From an uncultured Geobacteraceae bacterium (lineage in GTDB: Bacteria > Desulfobacterota > Desulfuromonadia > Geobacterales > CAIOGM01): a stretch of DNA of 53,637 nucleotides. Location of the stretch: positions 1 to 53,637 of the forward strand of contig CAIUUR010000161.1 in assembly GCA_903902345.1 (NCBI GenBank). Direction: 5' to 3'. Positions 28,502 through 38,444 of this stretch are shown here, one piece after another (within the stretch, counting starts at the first letter, position 1; each line of letters starts with the position of its first letter). The notes beneath the pieces are model-generated. The model was not told the DNA's origin. It did not search any database and saw only the letters and a program-made list of their open reading frames with translations. A program made the translations under genes and the position numbers.

Positions 28502-29433
28502 GGCGCGTTCGTACCCGGAGTGTCGACGCGGTTCATCATGTAGATAAAGATATCTTCCAGGGAGGTCTCAAATCGCTCCATTCGGCAGCAGCTGTCCGCT
28601 GTTATGGCCCGGAGCGTACTTTCCAGCAGCAGTCCGTCCGTCCCGCTGGCGTGGAGCATGGCGCCGAAGAGGACGGTCTGCAACACCCCGGGGAGCCCCT
28701 GCAATTTCCGGGAAAGCCCGGTGAGATCGTTGCCCCGGAGGAGCCAGGTGGTCAACCCCTGGGCGTGGATGATCTCGGCGGCGCTTCCCTGGGCAAGGAG
28801 TTTCCCCGAGGCGATGTACGCCAGCTTGTGGCACCGTTCCGCTTCGTCCATGTAGTGGGTGCTTACCAGCACGGAGATCCCCCTGGCCGAGAGGCTATGC
28901 AGCTCTTCCCAGAAGTCTCGCCGTGCCGCAGGATCGACGCCGGCCGTCGGCTCGTCCAGGAGCAACAGCTCCGGGTCGTGCAGCAGGGAGGCTGCCAGGG
29001 CCAGGCGCTGTTTCCACCCGCCGGAGAGTGCACCGGTCAGTTGGCGGCTCCGATTCGTCAGTCCCAACCCCTCCAAGGCACGGTCAACCACCTCCCGGCG
29101 GCGGGGGATGCCGTACATCCGTGCGGCGAAATCCAGGTTTTCCCGCACCGTCAGGTCATCCCAGTAGGAGAACTTCTGAGTCATGTACCCCACCCGGCGC
29201 TTGATGCCGGCGCTCTCCCGGAGGATATCGTACCCCAGGCAGGCGCCGGATCCCGTGTCAGGGAGGAGGAGGCCGCAGAGCATCCTGATGGTGGTCGTCT
29301 TGCCGCTGCCGTTGGGGCCGAGAAATCCGAAAATTTCCCCCCGCCTGACCTGCAGGGAAAGATCCCTGACGGCATGCCGGTCGCCAAAATGCTTGTTCAG
29401 TCCGCTGACCTGGATGGCAAGGTCGGCGTTCAT
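28498..29433 (-). CDS. ABC transporter ATP-binding protein
   Basis: Walker A GPNGSGKTT, LSGGWKQRLALAASLLHDPELLLLDEPTAGVDP. Confidence 0.95.
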   Translation of the reverse strand: MNADLAIQVSGLNKHFGDRHAVRDLSLQVRRGEIFGFLGPNGSGKTTTIRMLCGLLLPDTGSGACLGYDILRESAGIKRRVGYMTQKFSYWDDLTVRENLDFAARMYGIPRRREVVDRALEGLGLTNRSRQLTGALSGGWKQRLALAASLLHDPELLLLDEPTAGVDPAARRDFWEELHSLSARGISVLVSTHYMDEAERCHKLAYIASGKLLAQGSAAEIIHAQGLTTWLLRGNDLTGLSRKLQGLPGVLQTVLFGAMLHASGTDGLLLESTLRAITADSCCRMERFETSLEDIFIYMMNRVDTPGTNAP

Positions 29434-30407
29434 GGCATCCTCACGGAAACCGGTTGTCCGGGATGGAGTTGGGGCGCGGCGGTGGTGGGGCGAGCCTCCA
29501 GAAGGAATACCAGCTTGGCCCTGGTCTCGTTACTGTAGATGACGGGGGGGGTATACTCGGCTTCGGTGGAGATATAGGTGATCCTGGCCGGGATCTCGGC
29601 CGGGGAACCGTCGCAGCTGAGGACCACCACCTTTCCCGGGGAGAGTCTCCCCAGGAGCGGTTGGGGGACGAAAAATCGAACCTTCACGTTTTCCGGAGGG
29701 AGCAGGCGAACCACCGGCGCACCCGCAGGAACCCACTCCCCTTCCTTGTAGAGGGTGTCAAAGACCAGCGCGGCGGCGGGTGCGGCGACCCCTTTCTCCC
29801 CCAGCTTCCAGACGGCCTGGTCGAGGGTTGCCCGGGCGGCGGCGGTGGTGGCCGTCTGTTCCCTGATCTGTTCGTCCCGGGCAGCCAGGCGGGCCACCGT
29901 CAACTGCCCCTCCAGCTCGCGTACCCGTGCGGTGTCCTCTTCCGCCAGGGCACGGATGTCGTCCAGTTCTCCACGGGAAACGATCCCTGCGTCGAAGAGC
30001 GTACTCTCCCGTGCCAGGTTTTGGGCCGCCACTTTCTCCCTTGCCAGTGCCTGGGCCAGCTGAGCCCGGATCACTTCCAGTTCCTGATCCCGTTTCCCGC
30101 TGCGCAGATCCCTGAGCCGGGCCTGGGCGGCGGACCACTGCCGGTCGGTCTGACGGAGGAGGAGGGCTTCGTTCCTGGATTCCAGGGTGAACAGGGGGGC
30201 GCCGGCGGGTACCCGTTCCCCCTTGGTTACCAGGAGGCGCTCCAGGCGTCCTCCCTCGGAAGACGCCATGGAGACGAACTCCCCCTCCACATACCCCTGA
30301 AGTGTGGGTGAACTACTACCCTGGCAGCCGGACAGGATCAGCAGGGTGGCGGCGACGGCCACGAGCCGCAGGGAGGCGTCCCACGGTTTGACGGTGAAGT
30401 GCGACAT
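29430..30407 (-). CDS. HlyD-family periplasmic adaptor subunit
   Basis: Lipobox-like signal LLILSGCQGSSS, coiled-coil hairpin and barrel-sandwich features; 4-bp overlap with the ATPase gene. Confidence 0.92.
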   Translation of the reverse strand: MSHFTVKPWDASLRLVAVAATLLILSGCQGSSSPTLQGYVEGEFVSMASSEGGRLERLLVTKGERVPAGAPLFTLESRNEALLLRQTDRQWSAAQARLRDLRSGKRDQELEVIRAQLAQALAREKVAAQNLARESTLFDAGIVSRGELDDIRALAEEDTARVRELEGQLTVARLAARDEQIREQTATTAAARATLDQAVWKLGEKGVAAPAAALVFDTLYKEGEWVPAGAPVVRLLPPENVKVRFFVPQPLLGRLSPGKVVVLSCDGSPAEIPARITYISTEAEYTPPVIYSNETRAKLVFLLEARPTTAAPQLHPGQPVSVRMP

Positions 30408-30417
30408 GACCCCTTTC

Positions 30418-30873
30418 CTACCCTTTCACGATATATACCGAGCAGGGGGAATGCTGGACGACCTTGTGGGAGACGCTTCCCACCAGTTTTCGTTTGAGGA
30501 ACCCCTTGCCGGAACTGCCGATGACAATGACATCGATATCCTCTTTTTTGGCGCAGGAGATCAGCTCATCCGCCGGATCGCCGTAGGCGATGCGGATCTC
30601 CAGAGGGATCTCCATTTCCCGGGCGTCCTTTTCCACGATGAGGAAGACCCTTTGGCGGAGCTCTTCCCACTCCTTGGTCTGGGTGACCGGTCCCTTGGGG
30701 ATGAAATCGGCGAAGGTGGGGTTGGGGGTATTGGGAAGGACCAGCATGGCGTAGACGGTGCTCTTGAACTTGCTGGGATTACCCGCCGCAAGTCTGACCG
30801 CCTCCTGGGCCGCCTTGTCCGACTGGGGAGATCCGTCAATGGCCACGAGGATCTTCTTGGCGAGATTCAGCAT
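30418..30873 (-). CDS. Universal stress protein (UspA family)
   Basis: KKILVAIDGSPQSDKAAQEAVRLA and DVIVIGSSGKGFLKRKLVGSVSHKVVQHSPCSVYIV. Confidence 0.94.
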   Translation of the reverse strand: MLNLAKKILVAIDGSPQSDKAAQEAVRLAAGNPSKFKSTVYAMLVLPNTPNPTFADFIPKGPVTQTKEWEELRQRVFLIVEKDAREMEIPLEIRIAYGDPADELISCAKKEDIDVIVIGSSGKGFLKRKLVGSVSHKVVQHSPCSVYIVKG

Positions 30874-31055
30874 ATCGTCTCCTTTGTCCGGGGATGATGC
30901 CGCTCCGGAGGAAAAACCTCCGGAGTCGCTTTTCTGACTTGACTTTCGTAAAACATAATTCTATATTTCTCGTGAGCAACAATACCATGTATGATCGGCA
31001 GTTGGGGAGAAGTTTTTTCTTTCGTTGTTGCAAAAATGAAGACAATATTTAATAA

Positions 31056-31081
31056 ATAAAACAGTTGGAAAAGCGTTTTAT
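31056..31081. promoter_or_regulatory. Inverted repeat ATAAAAC-N12-GTTTTAT upstream of second IclR gene (candidate operator)
   Basis: 7-bp arms, 28 bp before the start codon. Confidence 0.3.
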
Positions 31082-31108
31082 CTACGAAGAGGGAAGCAGG
31101 TACCGAAA

Positions 31109-31891
31109 ATGGCACGAAAAGAAAAGACCGAATATATTATCCAGGCGGTTTCCCATGCTCTGGACCTGCTGGAACAGTTCCATGACGAAGTGGACGAACT
31201 GGGAGTTACGGAGCTTTCCAAACGGCTGAAGCTCCATAAAAACAACGTATTTCGGCTCCTGGCGACGCTGGAGTCCCGCGGGTACATCGAGCAGAACCGG
31301 GTGACGGAGAACTACCGCCTGGGACTCAAGACCCTGGAACTGGGGCAGACCTTCATCCGGCAGATGGGGCTGCTGCGTCAGTCCCGGCCGGTGTTGGAAG
31401 AGCTGGTCCGGCAGTGTAACGAGACCTCCTACGTGGCGATCCTGAAGGATTTTCATATCATCTACCTGGATGTGGTGGAGACCGACCTGACCGTCCGGGT
31501 GGTCCCGCGGGTCGGTTCGCGGCTCCCGGCCTACTGCACAGCGGCGGGGAAGGTGCAGATCGCCTACATGACCGACGAGGAACTGGAACAGTACCTTCCC
31601 ACCAAGGAGCTCAAGCGATACACCCCCTCCACCGTCACCGACCGGGACCTGCTGAAGTCGCAGCTCAAAGTCATCGCGGAGCAGGGGTACGCCATCGACA
31701 ACGAGGAGTTGGATCTGGGGGTCCGCTGCGCCGGGGCGCCTATCCGGGATTACACCCGTCGGATCATTGGCGCAGTGAGCCTCTCCGGCCCCTCCATGCG
31801 GTTCAGCGACGAGCGGCTGGAGCAGGAACTGATCCCGTTGGTGAAGCGGGCCGCGGAAGAGATCTCCGGCAAGCTGGGATATCACAAGTAA
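31109..31891 (+). CDS. IclR-family transcriptional regulator
   Basis: YIIQAVSHALDLLEQF...LHKNNVFRLLATLESRGYIEQNRVTENYRLGLKTLELG; PAYCTAAGKVQIAYM. Confidence 0.94.
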   Translation: MARKEKTEYIIQAVSHALDLLEQFHDEVDELGVTELSKRLKLHKNNVFRLLATLESRGYIEQNRVTENYRLGLKTLELGQTFIRQMGLLRQSRPVLEELVRQCNETSYVAILKDFHIIYLDVVETDLTVRVVPRVGSRLPAYCTAAGKVQIAYMTDEELEQYLPTKELKRYTPSTVTDRDLLKSQLKVIAEQGYAIDNEELDLGVRCAGAPIRDYTRRIIGAVSLSGPSMRFSDERLEQELIPLVKRAAEEISGKLGYHK

Positions 31892-31911
31892 CGAAAAAAG
31901 GTAACGATCCA

Positions 31912-31971
31912 AACCATGGAACGCGGATCTTGCGGATACGTGCGGATACGCGTTAGCCGCGTTCCATGGTT
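31912..31971. repeat. Hairpin with 15-bp perfect arms AACCATGGAACGCGG / CCGCGTTCCATGGTT, containing a direct repeat (TGCGGATACG)2
   Basis: Directly visible; lies between the convergent IclR gene and M16 peptidase gene. Confidence 0.9.
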
Positions 31972-31972
31972 G

Positions 31973-33289
31973 TTATGCTTCATTCCCCTGTAGTTCGTTC
32001 CGATACCATCGCTCATACTCCGCCACCAGCTCTCGCACCTGCTTCTTCAGCGGTGGCGTAAGCGGTCCCACCGCCACCAGGTTGAGATTGCCGGGGGCGA
32101 AAAGGATGCGGGCCACTTCCCGGAGGTTCTCACTTCCCACCGCCAAAACCTCCCGCTGCTCTTCTTCGGGGGGCCATACCACCCCCACCACCTCGCCCCA
32201 ACCGAACCTCACCTGCATATCGTAACAGGAATCAAAGCCGAATTCCAGCTCGTAGAGATACCAGCTCCTCACTCGCGCCAGTTCGTCAGGGGGGACGAGC
32301 TCCGTCACGATCCTTCGGAGTTCGTTCAGGGTTGCAGCCACCGCTGCCACCAGGTTATCCGGCGCCGTGGAGAAATCCAGGGAAAAACTCCCGGTCTCGG
32401 TGTATGCGGCGATGACGGCGTCCACCGAGTAGACTACCCCCATCTCCTCCCGGAGTTTCAGGTGGAGGCGTGAACTCCCCCCCCCGGAGAGAAGCCGCCT
32501 CAGGAGGCGGACCGCCATGAGACGACCATCACTGATGGGGAATCCTCGAAAGGCGAGCTGCAGATCCACCTGGCTGTCTTCATCCTGAACGAAGAGGGTC
32601 CGGGGGATGCTCTGGACACCTGCGAACGGGACAGCGGGGGGCGAGGTCCCCTCCTCCCAACTCCCGAACGCCTCTTCCGCTGCCCGGAGCAGCCCGGAAT
32701 GATCGACCCTGCCCACTGCCACCAGCACCGCGTTGTTCGGGCGATAATAGCGCCCCAGATGCTCCCGGAGCTCTTCCCGGGTAAAGGAGCTGATACTCGC
32801 CAGAGTTCCCACGGTGGGCATCCCCAGCGGGTGTTCCGGCCAGAGGAGCCGGGAGGTGACCGTGTCGATGTCCACCTCCTCCCCCTTTTCATTCAGGTCG
32901 TCCAGTGCCTCCTCGATGACGATACGTTGTTCGGTCTCCATATCGGTGAGGAGCGGGGTGCGGAGCATGGAGGCGAAGAGCGCTACCCCTTGCGCCACGT
33001 GGTCCGGATGAATCCGGGAATAGACACAGGTTGTCTCCGCGTCGGTGGCGGCATTGACGGCGCCGCCGATGGCCTCGAAGGCGGTTTCCAACTCCAGTCC
33101 GGTGGGATATCCCTGGGAGCCTCGAAAGAGCATATGCTCCAGGAAGTGGGAAAGCCCCTCTTTTGCCGGAGGATCATCTCGCCCTCCGACCTTTATATAG
33201 AGAGCCACCTCCGCGGTATGAAGATGCGGCATGGCCACGGTAACGACTCGCAACCCGTTACCCAGGAGCGTTTTGTCCCACTGTATCAT
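31973..33289 (-). CDS. M16-family zinc peptidase
   Basis: HFLEHMLFRGS (HxxEH motif), downstream E in the ETTCVYSRIHPDH/EEALDD region. Start at 33289. Confidence 0.93.
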   Translation of the reverse strand: MIQWDKTLLGNGLRVVTVAMPHLHTAEVALYIKVGGRDDPPAKEGLSHFLEHMLFRGSQGYPTGLELETAFEAIGGAVNAATDAETTCVYSRIHPDHVAQGVALFASMLRTPLLTDMETEQRIVIEEALDDLNEKGEEVDIDTVTSRLLWPEHPLGMPTVGTLASISSFTREELREHLGRYYRPNNAVLVAVGRVDHSGLLRAAEEAFGSWEEGTSPPAVPFAGVQSIPRTLFVQDEDSQVDLQLAFRGFPISDGRLMAVRLLRRLLSGGGSSRLHLKLREEMGVVYSVDAVIAAYTETGSFSLDFSTAPDNLVAAVAATLNELRRIVTELVPPDELARVRSWYLYELEFGFDSCYDMQVRFGWGEVVGVVWPPEEEQREVLAVGSENLREVARILFAPGNLNLVAVGPLTPPLKKQVRELVAEYERWYRNELQGNEA

Positions 33290-33483
33290 AGTAGTCCCTC
33301 TTTCCCGCCGGTCACAGCCTGTCGGCGGATCTGATGACACCCTAGACGAAAGCGGGGCGGATGTCAAAGGTTCCCCCGGCGTAGCCGTGGCGGCAGCGGG
33401 GTAATGTATGGTGGTGTGGTTTTTATGTTGATTTTCCCCGATCTCTTGGCTATGTTCTTCCTTTACCGGACAAGGAGCAGATC

Positions 33484-34308
33484 ATGACCATGATGCACGC
33501 GGCACTCCTGGGAATCATCCAGGGGCTTACCGAGGTTCTTCCCATCAGCAGTTCCGCCCATCTGATCCTCATTCCCCGGTTCCTGGGATGGCCCGAGTCG
33601 GGGCTCACCTTTGACGTCGCCCTGCATCTGGGAACATTCATGGCTCTGGCGATCTATTTCCGGCGGGACATCGTCGATCTGGCGGCCAATTTTTCCAGCG
33701 GACTTAAACAGGGGCGGTTCCGGACTCCTGCTGCTCGCCTCCCCCTCTATCTCATTGCCGGGACGATTCCCGCCGCCATCTTCGGCAAGACACTGGAGAA
33801 GCCCATCGAGGAGCTCTTCAGGCATAGCCCCCTCCTCATCGCCGGCTTTCTCATCGGTTTCGGTCTCCTCCTTGGTTTTGCCGACACGGTGGGTCAGAAA
33901 AGATGGAAACTCGACCGGATCACACTCAAGTCGGCCCTCATCATCGGCATCGCCCAGTGCCTGGCGCTCTGTCCCGGCGTCTCCCGTTCCGGGATTACCA
34001 TCACCGCGGCGCTTCTCCTGGGGTTCAACCGGGAGAGCGCGGCTCGCTTTTCCTTCCTTCTTTCTTTACCCATCGTGGCCGGCGCCGCCCTCCTCAAGGT
34101 GGGGCATCTGATGAGAAGCGGCATCCCGGTGGGGGAGGGGGGAATCCTCCTGGTGGGGATCGTCACCTCAGCTTTCTTCGGTTACTTCAGCGTCGCCTTC
34201 CTCCTTAAACTGGTTCAGCGCCGTTCTCTTTACCCCTTTGTCTGGTACCGTGTCGTCGCGGGGATCGGCTTTATTGCCTCGATTCTGCTTGTGCGCCAAG
34301 GAGGATGA
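33484..34308 (+). CDS. uppP: Undecaprenyl-diphosphate phosphatase
   Basis: GIIQGLTEVLPISSSAHLILIP, GVSRSGITITAALLLGFNRESAARFSFLLSLP. Confidence 0.96.
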   Translation: MTMMHAALLGIIQGLTEVLPISSSAHLILIPRFLGWPESGLTFDVALHLGTFMALAIYFRRDIVDLAANFSSGLKQGRFRTPAARLPLYLIAGTIPAAIFGKTLEKPIEELFRHSPLLIAGFLIGFGLLLGFADTVGQKRWKLDRITLKSALIIGIAQCLALCPGVSRSGITITAALLLGFNRESAARFSFLLSLPIVAGAALLKVGHLMRSGIPVGEGGILLVGIVTSAFFGYFSVAFLLKLVQRRSLYPFVWYRVVAGIGFIASILLVRQGG

Positions 34309-35000
34309 GGATGACCGGAGGGATCAAGGAGTGGCCCGTGGCGGAACGTCCCCGGGAAAAACTGCTGAAGTTCGGCGTGGAAAAACTCTCCGAGGCGGAA
34401 CTCCTGGCCATTATCCTTCGGACGGGAGATTTTTCCAGCCACCGCACGGCCCTGGATATGGGGCGGTTGCTCATGGTCCGGTTCGGCACTCTTCGGGGGA
34501 TGGTTCGGGCCTCCGTGGCGGAGATTTGCGAGGTTTCGGGAATCGGTCCCGCCAAGGCTGCTTCCCTCAAGGCGGCCTTTCAACTTGCCACGAAGCTGAG
34601 TCAGGAAACTCTCAGGATCGGCGCCGACCGCTATACCGACCCATCCCAGGTCTTTGAATACTATCGCTTCCGCTACCGGGAGGAGCGTAAGGAGTATTTT
34701 ATCGCCATGCTCCTGGACGGGAAGAACCGTATCCTCAGGGAGGTGCAAATCTCCGAGGGATCCCTCAACCAGAGCATCGTACACCCTCGCGAACTCTTCA
34801 TGCCGGCGGTGCGGGAATCCGCTGCCGCCGTCATTCTCGTCCACAACCACCCCACCGGCGATCCCACTCCCAGTCGTGAGGATCTGGCCATCACCCGGAG
34901 GCTACGGGAGGCCGGCGATATCATGGGGATCAAGATCCTCGACCATATCATCATCGGTGATGAGCAGTTTACCAGTTTCGTCAGTCAGGGGCTACTGTAG
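34305..35000 (+). CDS. radC: RadC-family JAB-domain DNA repair protein
   Basis: RPREKLLKFGVEKLSEAELLAIILRTG, HNHPTGDPTPSREDLAITRRL, ILDHIIIGD. Confidence 0.96.
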   Translation: MRMTGGIKEWPVAERPREKLLKFGVEKLSEAELLAIILRTGDFSSHRTALDMGRLLMVRFGTLRGMVRASVAEICEVSGIGPAKAASLKAAFQLATKLSQETLRIGADRYTDPSQVFEYYRFRYREERKEYFIAMLLDGKNRILREVQISEGSLNQSIVHPRELFMPAVRESAAAVILVHNHPTGDPTPSREDLAITRRLREAGDIMGIKILDHIIIGDEQFTSFVSQGLL

Positions 35001-35001
35001 C

Positions 35002-35778
35002 ATGGCTATCCGTTTTCTACTCCAACAGTTGGGCGGTTCGGCCCTGACCCTTCTTCGTGAGATGGGGCGAATGCTGACCTTCCTGGGATACGCGCTCTAT
35101 ATCGTTGTCCGTCGCCCCGGCCGTCCCATCCATATCCTCAAACAGCTCCATTTTATCGGCACCAAATCCCTCTTCGTCATCTGTCTCACCGCCGTCTTCA
35201 CCGGCATGGTCCTGGGGCTCCAGGGGTACTATACTCTGGCTAAGTTCGGCTCGGAAGGAATGCTCGGTTCCGCGGTGGCTCTTTCGCTGATCCGGGAGTT
35301 GGGACCAGTCCTGACGGCGCTCATGGTGACCGGTCGGGCAGGGAGCGCCATCACCGCCGAGATCGGGATCATGAAGATTACCGAGCAGATCGACGCCCTC
35401 AAGAGCATGGCCCTGGAGCCGTTCAAGTACTTGGTCTCCCCCAAGATTATCGCCGCAGTCCTTGCCGTCCCACTCCTGTGCGCCCTGTTCGACGTGGTGG
35501 GGATTGCGGGGGGGTATCTGGTGGGGGTCAAGCTGCTGGGGATCAATCCGGGAACCTACTTTTTCGAGATGGAGAAGAGTGTGGTGGGGAGGGACGTGCT
35601 CTCCGGATTCGTGAAGTCGCTCTCCTTCGGGCTCATCATCTCCTGGGTCTGCTGTTTCAAGGGATATACCGCCGGTCATGGCGCGGAGGGGGTCTCACGG
35701 GGGACTACGGCGGCGGTGGTCATGTCGTCGGTGCTGATCCTGGTCTGGGATTACTTCCTTACGTCGGTGCTGCTGTGA
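35002..35778 (+). CDS. mlaE: MlaE-family lipid ABC transporter permease
   Basis: GMVLGLQGYYTLAKFGSEGMLGSAVALSLIRELGPVLTALMVTGRAGSAITAEIGIMKITEQIDAL. ATG at 35002, 259 codons. Confidence 0.95.
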   Translation: MAIRFLLQQLGGSALTLLREMGRMLTFLGYALYIVVRRPGRPIHILKQLHFIGTKSLFVICLTAVFTGMVLGLQGYYTLAKFGSEGMLGSAVALSLIRELGPVLTALMVTGRAGSAITAEIGIMKITEQIDALKSMALEPFKYLVSPKIIAAVLAVPLLCALFDVVGIAGGYLVGVKLLGINPGTYFFEMEKSVVGRDVLSGFVKSLSFGLIISWVCCFKGYTAGHGAEGVSRGTTAAVVMSSVLILVWDYFLTSVLL

Positions 35779-36524
35779 TCAAACTTGTAAATGTCTGTAA
35801 ATCCTTCGGTTCCCAGGCCGTGCTCAACAACCTCTGTCTGGATATCCGTCGCGGAGAGATCACCGCCATCGTCGGGCCCAGCGGTGAGGGGAAGAGCGTT
35901 CTCCTCAAGCAGTTGATCGGCCTCCAGGCCCCGGATAGTGGCCAGGTGCTGGTGGATGGGACGGATATCACGGCTCTGGGACGCTCCGGTATGAACCGTA
36001 TTCGGGAAAAGTTCGGTATGTTGTTCCAGAATGCGGCCCTCTTTGATTCCCTGACGGTGTTCGAGAATGTCGCCTTTCCTCTGGAGGAGAAAACGCGCCT
36101 TTCCCGGGAGGAGATCAGGAGCAAGGTTCATGAGGCGTTGCGGCATGTGGGGCTTTCGGGGATCGACGACAAATACCCCGACGAACTCTCCGGGGGGATG
36201 AAGAAGCGGGTGGGGTTGGCTCGGGCGCTCCTCCTGAAGCCGCAGATCATCCTTTTTGATGAGCCGACCACGGGGCTCGATCCCATCATCTGCCGGGCGA
36301 TTCACCAGCTCATTGCCGACACCCACAGGCTTTTCGGTTTCACTGCGATCATTGTTTCCCATGAAATTCCCGATATTTTTGATATTTCCCACCGGGTCGC
36401 CATGCTCTTTCGGGGGGAGATCATTGAAGAAGGGCCCACTGAGATCTTCCGGAACTCCCGGCATCCGGTGGTCCGCCAGTTCATTGACGGGAGCCTGGAC
36501 GGTCCCATTCAGTTTCTCAAATAG
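35775..36524 (+). CDS. mlaF: MlaF-family lipid ABC transporter ATPase
   Basis: GTG start overlapping the mlaE stop; GPSGEGKSVLLKQLIGL, LSGGMKKRVGLARALLLKPQIILFDEPTTGLDP. Confidence 0.94.
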   Translation: MIKLVNVCKSFGSQAVLNNLCLDIRRGEITAIVGPSGEGKSVLLKQLIGLQAPDSGQVLVDGTDITALGRSGMNRIREKFGMLFQNAALFDSLTVFENVAFPLEEKTRLSREEIRSKVHEALRHVGLSGIDDKYPDELSGGMKKRVGLARALLLKPQIILFDEPTTGLDPIICRAIHQLIADTHRLFGFTAIIVSHEIPDIFDISHRVAMLFRGEIIEEGPTEIFRNSRHPVVRQFIDGSLDGPIQFLK

Positions 36525-36554
36525 ACAAAGCGCCGTTAGGTTAAAGGAACGGAT

Positions 36555-37004
36555 ATGAAAAAAGGTAATCTGGAACTTTCCGTGGGAATCTTCATGCTGG
36601 TCGGGATCCTCTGCCTCGGGTATCTCTCCATCAAACTGGGGAAGATGGAGTTCGTTGGGGGGGACACCTACGGTCTCTACGCCGAGTTTGAGTCGGTCTC
36701 CGGCCTGAAGCAGGGGGCGTTCGTGGAGATTGCCGGAGTTGAGGTGGGGCGGGTGGAGAGCATCGCTTTTCTTCCCGCCAAGGGGGTGGCCCGGGTGAAC
36801 CTGAGGATCAATGGCGGGGTAAAACTCCAGGATGACGTCATCGCCGCAGTCCGTACCAGGGGGATCATCGGTGACAAGTTTGTCAAGTTGAAACCGGGGG
36901 GATCGGAAAAGCTCCTGACGTCGGGGGGGCGGATCCGGGAGACCGAATCCTCGGTGGATATAGAGGAACTTCTGAGCAAGTATATTCATGGTAAGGTGGA
37001 GTGA
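36555..37004 (+). CDS. mlaD: MlaD-family (MCE domain) protein
   Basis: LELSVGIFMLVGILCLGYLSIKLG, FESVSGLKQGAFVEIAGVEVGRVESI, TRGIIGDKFVKLKPGG. Confidence 0.94.
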   Translation: MKKGNLELSVGIFMLVGILCLGYLSIKLGKMEFVGGDTYGLYAEFESVSGLKQGAFVEIAGVEVGRVESIAFLPAKGVARVNLRINGGVKLQDDVIAAVRTRGIIGDKFVKLKPGGSEKLLTSGGRIRETESSVDIEELLSKYIHGKVE

Positions 37005-37006
37005 AA

Positions 37007-37038
37007 TCGGTTACCGGTAATCGGTGACTGGTGACGGG
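37007..37038. repeat. Short degenerate tandem repeat (tcggttaccggtaatcggtgactggtgacgg)
   Basis: Imperfect reiteration of CGGTNA(C/T) words in the mlaD-tolC gap. Confidence 0.55.
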
Positions 37039-37047
37039 GAGGGAAAG

Positions 37048-38415
37048 ATGGCGAAATTTAACATGGTACTGGCGGCAGTGGCGGCGATCTGTTTCTGCTC
37101 CGGACCGCTTTTTGCTGCGGAAACGGAGACCCCCGGGAAGTTGGTGGTCGGCCTGGAGGAGGCGATCAGTCGGGCTTTGAGTCAGGCTCCGGAGCTGGGG
37201 GAATCCCAGGCGGATATTGATCTGGCCGAGTCGAAGCTCAGGGAGGCAGGGGGGTACCGGTTTCCCCGCATTGATTTCCTCGCGCTGACGGGACCCGCTC
37301 CTCAAGCCGACAAGCGGGATTTTGCACAGGCTGACACCGGCTATGGCCTCAGTCACCTCACCTGGTTTGGTTCGGGAGACCTTCTTCTCACTCAGCCGCT
37401 GTATACCTTCGGCAAGATCAGCGAGAATATGAAGGCCGCCGGGTTCGGCATAGAAGTGGACCGGGCGAAAAAAGAGCAGCGGCGCAACGAGATCGTCCGC
37501 ACTGTCCGCGAATATTATTACGGATTGCTGTTGGCACGGGAGATGAAGGGGCTCATTCAGGAGGTCCAGGGGTACCTTGATTCGGCGAGAACCAGCACCA
37601 GGAGGCTGCTGGATCAGGGTTCACCCAATTCAGACGAATTGGATATTTACAAGCTTGACGCCTTTACGGGGGAGGCCGCCAAGTACCTTAATGAGGCGAA
37701 TCGCGGTGAGGAACTGGCCCTGGCAGCACTTCGGGTCCGGCTGGGACTCCCTTCCGGGGCAGATCTGGATATTGCCGACGAACATCTCACCCTGGGCGAC
37801 GCCGGGATCAAGGATCTCTCCCTTCATCTGGCCGACGCGGAAAACCGTCGCCCCGAGTACCGCCAGATCCGCGATGGGCTCAAGGCCCGAGCTTCTTTGG
37901 TGGAGGCGGCCCAGGCGACCTTCTATCCCGATGTCTTTCTTGCCGTCGCCTACAGCGCTGCTTATTCCCCAGGTCGCGACAAGATCAACAACCCCTATGT
38001 GACGGACTTTTTCCGGCACAACTGGGGGGGAGTCTCTCTGGGGGTCAAGTGGCATCTTGATTTCGGGATCACTGCCGCCAGGGTCGCCGCGGAGCAGGCT
38101 CAGTACGAACGTCTTCAAAAGACCGGGGAGTATGCTGCGGCCAACATTCCTCTGCAGGTTCGAAAGTATCAGCTGGAGCTGGTGGAGGCGAAGCGGAGTG
38201 CGGAAAATCTGCAGACGGCCTGGACCAATGCCCGGAAGTGGACCGTGGCCGGCGTGGCCAACTTTGACTTCGGGGTCGGGCCGGCCCGGGAGATCTTCGA
38301 GGGGTTGCAGAACTACGCCCGGATGAAGGGTGAGTATTATCAGACGTTGTACCATTTTCGGGTCGCCCAGGCGAACCTCCTGCTGGCCACGGGAGAACCC
38401 CCGGGGGAAAAATAG
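37048..38415 (+). CDS. TolC-family outer membrane protein
   Basis: Signal peptide, LEEAISRALSQAPELGESQADIDLAESKLREA, coiled-coil repeats; inside the mla operon. Confidence 0.9.
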   Translation: MAKFNMVLAAVAAICFCSGPLFAAETETPGKLVVGLEEAISRALSQAPELGESQADIDLAESKLREAGGYRFPRIDFLALTGPAPQADKRDFAQADTGYGLSHLTWFGSGDLLLTQPLYTFGKISENMKAAGFGIEVDRAKKEQRRNEIVRTVREYYYGLLLAREMKGLIQEVQGYLDSARTSTRRLLDQGSPNSDELDIYKLDAFTGEAAKYLNEANRGEELALAALRVRLGLPSGADLDIADEHLTLGDAGIKDLSLHLADAENRRPEYRQIRDGLKARASLVEAAQATFYPDVFLAVAYSAAYSPGRDKINNPYVTDFFRHNWGGVSLGVKWHLDFGITAARVAAEQAQYERLQKTGEYAAANIPLQVRKYQLELVEAKRSAENLQTAWTNARKWTVAGVANFDFGVGPAREIFEGLQNYARMKGEYYQTLYHFRVAQANLLLATGEPPGEK

Positions 38416-38444
38416 TTCTTTTCGCACAGAAGGAGATAAAGGAA

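Noticed and set aside
30903-30925. CTCCGGAGG-aaaaa-CCTCCGGAG hairpin upstream of the universal stress gene as a riboswitch
   Set aside because: Simple hairpin only; no conserved riboswitch core recognised.
35751-36989. 412-aa minus-strand ORF opposite mlaF/mlaD
   Set aside because: Antisense shadow of two certain genes.
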